Of a DNA stretch of 64,000 bases, positions 52,692 to 60,303 are shown piece after piece. Numbering within the stretch: the first letter of the stretch is position 1; every line of letters starts with the position of its first letter. The translations under genes and the position numbers were made by a program. The notes under the pieces were generated by a model, which had not been told where the DNA came from, ran no database searches, and worked only from the letters and a program-made list of their open reading frames with translations. The DNA comes from Maribellus luteus (GTDB lineage Bacteria > Bacteroidota > Bacteroidia > Bacteroidales > Prolixibacteraceae), in assembly GCF_003576475.1 (NCBI RefSeq), contig NZ_QWGR01000001.1:124001-188000 (forward strand), read 5' to 3'.

Positions 52692-53750
52692 ATGAAATTT
52701 ATCAACCCTTTTCTTTTGGCTGGCTTATTTATTCTGCTGTCAGCCAGTGGCTGGAGCAATGGAGTACTGCAACCTCCTGTAAGTGATAAGCCGCTGGAAA
52801 TGAGCGTGAGCTTATTCATCAACAAGATTTTTAATATCAACTCGGTTGACGAGACCTATCAAATTGACGGTTACCTGGAGTTTGCCTGGCATGATGAGCG
52901 GGTACGGAATTTTGAAGGCAAGGAACTTACCAGTACCCTGATTTTCGAAAACGACGTGGCCGTTGAAGTGATGAACTCTACGATTTGGGTGCCGGCTTTC
53001 GAACTGATGAATATCCAGGGAAGTATTGAAATCCCGAACCGGAGTATTGAACTGCATCCAAGCGGGAAAGTGATTTACGACATACGGTTCTTTGGCACTT
53101 TCAGCACCGAAATGAATTTCAGAAGTTTTCCGTTTGATACGCAGGTTTTCGAGGTTGTTCTGGAGCCATTTACTTTTGATGTGCGTTACATGGTTTTTAA
53201 GAAGCCTCGGATTCTTCCGGAATTGGAGAAGAAACCAAAATTGCTGAGTTCCTGGGTTATTCAGGATATGAGAACCTTGCTGGAAGAAGATGTTTATGAT
53301 AACCCGGAAGATCCTGAAAACCCAAAACTAACGTATTCAAAAGTGGTCTTTGAAATAAAGGCCGAAAGAATGACAGGGTACTACCTGTGGCAGGTACTTT
53401 TTCCTCTGTTTATTATCATAATGGCTTCGTTTGTTATTTTCTGGATTCATGATTTCAGCACCCAGCTTGGTGTCGGATTTACCTTAATGCTTACGGTGGT
53501 AGCCTTCAATTTTTATTCGGCTTCCATTTTGCCTCAGTTGCCGTACCAAACGTTTATCGAAACCATCATCATTGTTGGTTACGTCTTTATTTTTCTGGGG
53601 ATCCTGGCGGTAATTGTCAACAGCCGGCTTTACGGTAAAACCGAAAAATCGGAAAAAAGCCCCTTGTTGCGGATTTTGCGTTTTGTTTTTCCGGTGGCTT
53701 TCCTGGTGGCCATCTTTTCCCTGTATTTCCTGTTTCATAAAAGTAAATAA
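52692..53750 (+). CDS. Prokaryotic pentameric ligand-gated ion channel (GLIC/Cys-loop receptor family)
   Basis: This 352-residue protein has a signal peptide (to about 22) and an extracellular ligand-binding beta-sandwich (about 32-225). Markers are VSLFINKIFNINSVDETYQIDGYL, FAWHDERV and the Pro-loop FRSFPFDTQVFEVVLEPF (144-161). The loop keeps FPFD but lacks the two cysteines, as in GLIC and ELIC. Four membrane helices follow: M1 about 231-252, M2 about 255-279 (pore, ending ASILPQLPY), M3 about 286-311 and M4 about 325-348. There is a short M3-M4 loop. Family members are cation- or anion-selective pentameric channels. In a Gram-negative cell it would lie in the inner membrane with the ligand domain in the periplasm. 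It ends 12 bp before the convergent GH18-like gene. Why it lies beside an eCIS locus is unknown. Confidence 0.9.
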   Translation: MKFINPFLLAGLFILLSASGWSNGVLQPPVSDKPLEMSVSLFINKIFNINSVDETYQIDGYLEFAWHDERVRNFEGKELTSTLIFENDVAVEVMNSTIWVPAFELMNIQGSIEIPNRSIELHPSGKVIYDIRFFGTFSTEMNFRSFPFDTQVFEVVLEPFTFDVRYMVFKKPRILPELEKKPKLLSSWVIQDMRTLLEEDVYDNPEDPENPKLTYSKVVFEIKAERMTGYYLWQVLFPLFIIIMASFVIFWIHDFSTQLGVGFTLMLTVVAFNFYSASILPQLPYQTFIETIIIVGYVFIFLGILAVIVNSRLYGKTEKSEKSPLLRILRFVFPVAFLVAIFSLYFLFHKSK

Positions 53751-53762
53751 GGAAGCATGGGT

Positions 53763-56051
53763 CTAAGGCCGGTTCTTGGGAACGCTTTTGCCACTTTTGT
53801 ACCACGAGTGGATAAGCCAGCCAAGAATGGCGCCAAAAATCAGGGAAATGAACAGCAGTCCAATATTTGAGCCTTCACTGGAAGCTCCTATCAGGTCGAT
53901 TGTAGGAGACAAATAGAACCAGCAACTTATTGTCAGTATAAAGAAAACAAAGGAAATTACCTGGATTGCTTTTATGGCATTCAGTGCTGATTTACCTCCG
54001 ATCTTGAATCGTTCCAGGTACAACGAAAGAAAGTAAAACAAGGCAATGATTCCGGCAGCCACGATCCAGCACCACCGAAAGATATGGGCATAAAAATCCC
54101 ATCTAACAAACATCGAGTTGCAAACGAGAGAGTCTTTTAATTTGTTGCTGAGATGATTGTCGGAAGACTTGGAATACGGCTGCCAGGCATGCCATACAAT
54201 CAGTGAATCGTGGTAAACAGCAACCGAGTCGGGATTGAATCTGCAATCGCAGGTGGTTGAATCATCGAGGTTCTGGTAATACTCCAAATCAACAGCAACC
54301 GCCCATTTAAAGTCTTCTCTGAATATTTTCAGGTACTGGCGCCAGGTAATGTCAGGGAGTGTGTCCTGTATACTGATTTTTTGATGGGTGAGAAGCGTAT
54401 CGATTTCAACCAGGGCAGCACCCATTGCGTCCCAGAGTTCGGGTCTTCCATCGTCGTAACCAAGGCCTCTAACGGCTACTCCGCCCAGGTTCTGCTCCAA
54501 AGTCCACAAGTACTTTTCGTATAAACTTTGGGCATTGTCGTACCATATTTGCAGGTTTCTGTCGGGGCTCTCGCCGATGACGTTCAGGTAGGCTGCCACT
54601 TGTTGCCGGTCGAATCCGGGAATGATACTTGTTCCCAACCGGTCGGTATTCAGGTACTTCTCAACCACCGTTTGGTAAGTCAAATTCTGAATGTTTGTAT
54701 TTCTGAGTTTTCCCTCAAAGTCTGCAACATTCCATCCAATTCCCAGGTACGATAAGGTAACAATAAGTTTGGAGGAAGGAAGCCCGCTGTTTTGGTAGCT
54801 ATTGATGGTGCTTTCAATCGATCGGTCGCCGTATTTTTTACTGGGAAAAAGCGGACTCAGCGCTCTTGAGATGCCAATTCTTCCATTGAGCATTCTGTCG
54901 GTGAGAACATAGTAATAATCGACATAGGGATTCAAGGCGTTGAAGTTGTAGGCGCTAACCTTGTCAAGGCTGGCTTGGTCGGTTATGGAAGGAATCGAAA
55001 GCGAGACAACAAAAGAGTCGTTGTTTTGCCTGAGGTGTGTGGTAAGTTGGCTCATGAAAGCAGTAAAATGCTCGCTGTCGCTGATTGAAACATCCTCCAG
55101 GTAGAGGTTGATTCCCCGCAAATCGTAGCGTTTGATGAGGGTGTCCAGTTCCGTGGTGAGCCTTTTCCATGCCTGTTCATTTCGCAGAAAACGACTGATT
55201 TCGCCCGGAAGTTTGCTGTAAACAGTCAGGTGAACGTCGCAGTTCGATGCGTGGGCATATTCAATTACTCCCTGTGGTTTTTCAAAATTTTCGAGGTAGT
55301 CGGGCCGGGCGCATTCTCCCGTTGCCGAAAGTTCATACCCGTATAAATTCAAAACCGACAAATACTGGTAGGAATAACGCTGAAATTCCTGTTCCATCCA
55401 GGCATTGTGCCAACCGATGGTCTTTATCTTTTTGTGCAGTTTTAGCTCATACTCTTTGTAAAAAGTGGTATCGTTGCTAACTGTTGTATCGGTGTATATC
55501 TGATTTTCCGGACTGTTTTGCCAGTTTTTTATTGGCACCAGGAGCTTTGCAATTTTGTCGTCAAATTCCTGTTCTTCAGCGGTTGATTGTTCGTCGTTTG
55601 CCTGAATAACAGCAGAAAGAACGGTTTTGAGCGAGTCGCGGGCTTCTTTTGAAGCCTGTTCATTTAAATCGGCTTTTTTAAAAATTGCCTGAATATCATT
55701 TTCGTTGAGTTTTCCTTGCCGGTCCAGGCTGTCGAGCTGGACGATAATCTGCTTAACCGTTGTACTGTCTATTTTCAATTCGCCCTTGTCGATCAGGTCG
55801 AGCATGTAATTGTACACACGCTCTTTTTCGTTGCGGTTTCTGTTGTCTCTGAATTTGAAAGGCCTTAACACTTTTTGCAGAAGACCTTGGGTCGTATCCT
55901 GGAAGCTAATCGTATCCTGCAACTGGATTGTTGACGGAGGAATGGTTTGCTGGGCGTGAGAGATTTTTCCAAGCGTCAGCAACAAAAGCATCAGGAAAAG
56001 AATGCCAAAGTTTCGCTTCAATGTAGGAGTATGTGCTACTATTTTGTTCAC
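53763..56051 (-). CDS. Membrane-anchored GH18-like protein of the eCIS operon, degenerate active site
   Basis: This 762-residue protein starts with GTG (no ATG before residue 21). It has a signal anchor or signal peptide at about 14-33, an Asp/Gln-rich alpha segment (40-180), a GH18-type TIM barrel (about 205-560), and three C-terminal membrane helices (about 655-680, 692-715, 725-748). The barrel shows IKTIGWHNAW, VHLTVYSK, RYDLRGINLYLEDV (308-321), YVDYYYVLTDRML, LIVTLSYLGIGWNV and LGGVAVRGLGYDDGRPELW. The GH18 catalytic motif DGxDxDxE appears as RGINLYLE: the acid Glu319 is kept but the preceding Asp is Tyr and the first Asp is Arg. It may bind or slowly cut aminosugar polymers, or be inactive. 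It follows the tape-measure gene by 27 bp and is the last gene of the operon. Confidence 0.75.
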   Translation of the reverse strand: MNKIVAHTPTLKRNFGILFLMLLLLTLGKISHAQQTIPPSTIQLQDTISFQDTTQGLLQKVLRPFKFRDNRNRNEKERVYNYMLDLIDKGELKIDSTTVKQIIVQLDSLDRQGKLNENDIQAIFKKADLNEQASKEARDSLKTVLSAVIQANDEQSTAEEQEFDDKIAKLLVPIKNWQNSPENQIYTDTTVSNDTTFYKEYELKLHKKIKTIGWHNAWMEQEFQRYSYQYLSVLNLYGYELSATGECARPDYLENFEKPQGVIEYAHASNCDVHLTVYSKLPGEISRFLRNEQAWKRLTTELDTLIKRYDLRGINLYLEDVSISDSEHFTAFMSQLTTHLRQNNDSFVVSLSIPSITDQASLDKVSAYNFNALNPYVDYYYVLTDRMLNGRIGISRALSPLFPSKKYGDRSIESTINSYQNSGLPSSKLIVTLSYLGIGWNVADFEGKLRNTNIQNLTYQTVVEKYLNTDRLGTSIIPGFDRQQVAAYLNVIGESPDRNLQIWYDNAQSLYEKYLWTLEQNLGGVAVRGLGYDDGRPELWDAMGAALVEIDTLLTHQKISIQDTLPDITWRQYLKIFREDFKWAVAVDLEYYQNLDDSTTCDCRFNPDSVAVYHDSLIVWHAWQPYSKSSDNHLSNKLKDSLVCNSMFVRWDFYAHIFRWCWIVAAGIIALFYFLSLYLERFKIGGKSALNAIKAIQVISFVFFILTISCWFYLSPTIDLIGASSEGSNIGLLFISLIFGAILGWLIHSWYKSGKSVPKNRP

Positions 56052-56078
56052 GTTTTTTCTGTTCAGTATTTATAAATT

Positions 56079-59000
56079 TCAGATCCAGTCAACATGGATC
56101 GGCTTATCCATCCACGCTAGTTTTATCGTATTAAACTTCCACGGAATGGTTTGCATCAGAACATCCACTCCTTTTTTCTCTACTTTCAGCTGGTAGAAAT
56201 CTTCGTTGAAGGAAAGCATGCCTTCCCGTTGCAGAAAGGTTTCCTGAATTCCTTCGGGCGTTGAGTTGCTGACTTTTTCCCAGTTGTGGATCATTCCGAA
56301 AAGAAGGCTTTGTACAGTCGTTTTTTCTTCGGCGCTTAGTTCTTCAACCGGACTTAGATGTTTTTCTGCAGGTATTCCGGTCAGTAATTTATTAAGTACG
56401 AGCTCGTATTCCGGAAACCCGGTGTCGTTAAACACAAGGTACTGCAACAGGTAAGCCGCCCTGTTTTGGTATTCTTCGCTTACGAACCTGCCTTGTTCTG
56501 TGTATTGCAGCGATTCGAACAAGCGCGACATAAAAGGCCAGGCCAGTACCAGACCCGAATTGGTGGTTCTTGTGCTTACTCCTGAAATTGAGTCACTTGT
56601 TTCCATTTTGTTTCGGATAAATTGTTGCTCATTTTTAGTTGCCTGAGATTCTTCGTCGTATAGAATACGCAGTAATCCGGCAGGGAAGACAACATTTTTG
56701 GACGCTCCGTATTGTTCAACCCTGGCATTAACGCTGCGCAGGATATTTTTCCAATCAACAGATCTTTTGGTTTCCTGTAAAAAGGCCAGCAACCTGTTGT
56801 GAAATAAGCGGATGGAGGCCGATGAATTTTGCGTAAAGTAACGAAGCGAGAATTTGTACACTGATTCGCGCCAGACCACAGGCGTTATTTCTCTGAAATA
56901 GAAAAATGGTGTCAACGACAGGTATTCGCTGAGCAGGGTTTTTATTTCAGAACGTTGATCGGGCCAGTTGGAAATTAATTCGCTGTCACCCATGGAATAA
57001 AGCCCCTTGCGAAGCAGGTTTTCGTCAGTACGCGCCGCAAGTAAAAAGTCTTTTGCATTGCTTGTCGCTATATCTGCTTTGATGGCTTGTTTTGCGGTGT
57101 CTTTTGTTTCAAAATGCGGTTCTTTTTTCACTTCCTGTTGAGCCTGTTCCCAGGCTTCCGATAAAGAGGGATGTTTGTGGACAATGCTTTCAAAATTTTG
57201 GATGAAAAGGGGAGAAGCGTTTTGCGTAAGGGAAGCAAATATTTTTTCGTCCTTATCCAGTGTCAGCAAATGTTCAGCAAAGGCTGAAGGAGATTCCTGC
57301 CAGATACGGTTCAATTCGAAAAGAAGTTCCGTTGCCGATGCCACGCCAGACCACCAGGGCAGATGATTGGCATGCGAATAGAAACGCAAAACAGAGAGAT
57401 AAAAGTCTGTTTTTTCGGCGAGGGTTTTCTCCGGCGAAACAATGGTTGGGTTTTCATCCTTACTGTTTTTCGCAGGTTGAATTTGTTCTGCTGCGTACCA
57501 AAGTTTTACCAGGTTTTGTATTTCGGAGTTGTGCGAATTCTGTAGTTGTTTTAGAATGTCAAAGAAGTGGTCCGCGCGGTGGTGTGTCTTTAATTGTTCA
57601 AACAGGAAATGCGTGTAAGTTTTGCCAAGTTCAGAAGATGTAACCGGGAGCTCATTTTCAACCAGAAAAAAGGCAAATTTTAGCTGAATGGACTTCCATG
57701 TTTGCGACGCTATTCTTGCTTCCGGCATACTTAATCCAAACTCATAAAGTGCCACTAAAAGGGTATTTATTTTTTGGTTGGAAAACTTTAGCTGCCTGAT
57801 CAGTTCCAGTCCTTTTTCACTTGCCACCAGCTTGCCAACAAGCGACCTGTCTTGCTCTGCCCGGTCAATTAATGCGCTAACTTCGCTTTCCGACAGTTTC
57901 CCGGGTTTCTCCGTATTGGATGTTGGAGCATCTGTTTTATTGATCAACGAATTTCCCCAATGAGCCTGGATTGTAGACTGCATCACGAAATCTTTTACCC
58001 GGAAATCAGACCAGATACGTTCCTCCATTTTCTCCCAAAGTTTTTCATCCAGGTTTAGCCTGAAAAAGCGGTGCAGCTTTGTAAGTTGATGCGGATATTG
58101 AAGCAGGCAATCAATAAAATGAGTGGGAAAGGCGATACTTGAAACCGCCATTTCTTCATTTAGTTTTTTGTTGGTAAGAGTCTTTTGTCTGAATGTGTTT
58201 AGCTGCGTGATAAGAAGTTCAAGGTGGTGACTGAAATAGCTTTTTATTCTTTCATAAACAGATTCTGTATCTGCGATTTGGGAAGTATCGGAACGACTGT
58301 AGTTCAGTCTCTTTTTTAATAAATCGATCAGGTGTTTTTCAGCTTGTTTGTCGGTTGTTTTTGCGAATAAAACAGATATAACTTTCAGGCTGAAGGCCTC
58401 CGGATTTTTTGATTCATTACCTTCTTTCATTGCTGCAATAAACAGTTTTACAAGGAAAACCGGGTCGGAGAGAAGCGTATCCGGTTTTGCGCCCGAGTGT
58501 TTGGACAGCTCGCTGATGATCTGTGTAAACGCTTTATTTTCCTTTTGAAAGAAACGGCTCAGGTAGCTTTGTATCGTAGTGGCTGTGTTGGCATCTATCA
58601 GGCTAAACAGGCTAAAGTTGCCATCTTCTGAAGTTTTGTCCGGTCGGATCACCTTTGCCAGGAGGTCATCGTTTTTTTCGCATAAAATCATCAATGCCTG
58701 TTGGAGATCGTTTCGAGTTAAGGCCTCAAAACCGGCGGGCAAATATCCTTGTTGGAGATAGATTCCCAGAATCTTCCGGTAGTAAACCAGCAAATAGTTT
58801 TCCGGCTTCTCATCGATGGACTTTTGTTTCGATTGCGGCTGCTTGATGCTAGTTTCACTCTTATCGGAAGGTAGTATTTTAAGGTCGTCCGGGAAGACTT
58901 CAGCTTCGCGTAAAGCTTTCGCCCATTTAATGGAGCTGAACTTTTCGTCGCGGAAGAATTCCTGAAAAGAACTACTTTTTGTGAGTGCAGGTAGGTCCAC

Positions 59001-60302
59001 ACCCGTTTGCGAAAGGAGGTGGGCAACAAATTCTTCCTGGTTTTTGGGATGATATCCGGTGTCGGAAAGGTATTTCAACGTGTTCAGTACGAGATGATTG
59101 AATTTGATTTTTGTGTCAAAGTCTTTTGCGGTTTTTTGATAAAGGCGATGCAACAGCCCGCTTATATTGTCGGCCTGCTCTTTTTCCAGTAAGCGGAGAA
59201 GCAGGTGTGTGCTCCGTTCATCCAGTTTTGTCCCGAGGATTTTGTTGGTTTCCGGGTTTTGCATGATGGAAACCAATTGAAAGCGCAGCCAGCTTATATC
59301 ATGGTTTATATACGTTCCGTTGTGCAAAATATGGATCAGTTCCGGTACCGATAACTGTTTTTGTTCCCGAAATTCCTTTTCTGAATCAATGATATTTGTC
59401 CCTGATTTACGGGCTTCCTCCAATGAATACGTCTTATTTTTTCTGATTTGTTCAAAAGCCTCGAAGATGAGCCTTTCATCCTGATCCTTAAACTTACTCG
59501 CCGGCAAGTCGTTAACTGCCAAAGATGAGGACTGAACCGATTTTCGGAGCCAGTCTTTCAGTACGGATTCAATAAACCGTTGGCGCGAAAAGCCCGGACT
59601 GCGGTTGTTTAGCAGGTAGTGAAAAATGGAAGCCATCAGCGTACCATACAATTCTTTTTGACTGTGGTTAACCTTTAAATGTTCGGCAAAACCAAGCAGC
59701 CTCGGAACCAGTTTTTCAATCCACACTGCATTGGCAGGTTCCAGCAGAACCACCACTTTGTTTAAGTTTTGAGGGCTTAGGTGGTGAATCAGGCGCAGGA
59801 TTCGGTTTTTGCCCGATTTGTGGTTTAGCAGAACCTCGGACAGTTCTTTGGGATGCGAACCAACGAGTTCGGCCAAAAGATCGTCGATGGATGGATTGTT
59901 GGCCAGCGAATAAGGAAAAAATCCGTTTTGCAGGAAAAAATCGAGGGCATACAACAAGGCATTATCCGAAGTCAGCCTTTTGGTTTTGCTGCCATTTTTG
60001 AGACTACCTTTGAAGTCAATCAACTGGCTAAAGTTGAGTGATTTTTCCAACTCGGCCCGAATGCGTTGCCCCAATACGTTTCTTAGCTCCTTTTCCGGTA
60101 TGTCGCCAATGTTGATCTCCAGTTTTGAAAGTTCGATGTTAATTCCGGCCGGAATACTCGCCGAAACAGCAGCTTCCATTTCCGGTAAGACGTGCGAATG
60201 AAAAATGGACTCAATGAGCTGGTTGCAGCGAATGGCCATTGCTTTGTTTTTGTATTCCAGCTGAATGGACGAATTATGGATGATATGTTCCGAATTCCCC
60301 AT
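56079..60302 (-). CDS. Contractile injection system tape-measure protein (Afp14-like)
   Basis: This protein has 1407 residues. The N-terminus (HIIHNSSIQLEYKNKAMAIRCNQLIESIFHS, then VLPEMEAAVSASIPAG, INIELSKLEINIGDIPEKELRNVLGQRI) is the conserved opening of the CIS tape-measure family. The remainder is a long helical protein with many short Leu-rich repeats of the form ELIHILHNGT, LFELNRIWQESPSAFAEHL and DLLAKVIRPDKTS. The C-terminus (GMLSFNEDFYQLKVEKKGVDVLMQTIPWKFNTIKLAWMDKPIHVDW) is a recognisable family end motif. In eCIS particles this protein is expected to sit inside the tube and set its length. The gene starts one base after the baseplate gene stop, so the two are coupled. Confidence 0.88.
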   Translation of the reverse strand: MGNSEHIIHNSSIQLEYKNKAMAIRCNQLIESIFHSHVLPEMEAAVSASIPAGINIELSKLEINIGDIPEKELRNVLGQRIRAELEKSLNFSQLIDFKGSLKNGSKTKRLTSDNALLYALDFFLQNGFFPYSLANNPSIDDLLAELVGSHPKELSEVLLNHKSGKNRILRLIHHLSPQNLNKVVVLLEPANAVWIEKLVPRLLGFAEHLKVNHSQKELYGTLMASIFHYLLNNRSPGFSRQRFIESVLKDWLRKSVQSSSLAVNDLPASKFKDQDERLIFEAFEQIRKNKTYSLEEARKSGTNIIDSEKEFREQKQLSVPELIHILHNGTYINHDISWLRFQLVSIMQNPETNKILGTKLDERSTHLLLRLLEKEQADNISGLLHRLYQKTAKDFDTKIKFNHLVLNTLKYLSDTGYHPKNQEEFVAHLLSQTGVDLPALTKSSSFQEFFRDEKFSSIKWAKALREAEVFPDDLKILPSDKSETSIKQPQSKQKSIDEKPENYLLVYYRKILGIYLQQGYLPAGFEALTRNDLQQALMILCEKNDDLLAKVIRPDKTSEDGNFSLFSLIDANTATTIQSYLSRFFQKENKAFTQIISELSKHSGAKPDTLLSDPVFLVKLFIAAMKEGNESKNPEAFSLKVISVLFAKTTDKQAEKHLIDLLKKRLNYSRSDTSQIADTESVYERIKSYFSHHLELLITQLNTFRQKTLTNKKLNEEMAVSSIAFPTHFIDCLLQYPHQLTKLHRFFRLNLDEKLWEKMEERIWSDFRVKDFVMQSTIQAHWGNSLINKTDAPTSNTEKPGKLSESEVSALIDRAEQDRSLVGKLVASEKGLELIRQLKFSNQKINTLLVALYEFGLSMPEARIASQTWKSIQLKFAFFLVENELPVTSSELGKTYTHFLFEQLKTHHRADHFFDILKQLQNSHNSEIQNLVKLWYAAEQIQPAKNSKDENPTIVSPEKTLAEKTDFYLSVLRFYSHANHLPWWSGVASATELLFELNRIWQESPSAFAEHLLTLDKDEKIFASLTQNASPLFIQNFESIVHKHPSLSEAWEQAQQEVKKEPHFETKDTAKQAIKADIATSNAKDFLLAARTDENLLRKGLYSMGDSELISNWPDQRSEIKTLLSEYLSLTPFFYFREITPVVWRESVYKFSLRYFTQNSSASIRLFHNRLLAFLQETKRSVDWKNILRSVNARVEQYGASKNVVFPAGLLRILYDEESQATKNEQQFIRNKMETSDSISGVSTRTTNSGLVLAWPFMSRLFESLQYTEQGRFVSEEYQNRAAYLLQYLVFNDTGFPEYELVLNKLLTGIPAEKHLSPVEELSAEEKTTVQSLLFGMIHNWEKVSNSTPEGIQETFLQREGMLSFNEDFYQLKVEKKGVDVLMQTIPWKFNTIKLAWMDKPIHVDWI

Positions 60303-60303
60303 T

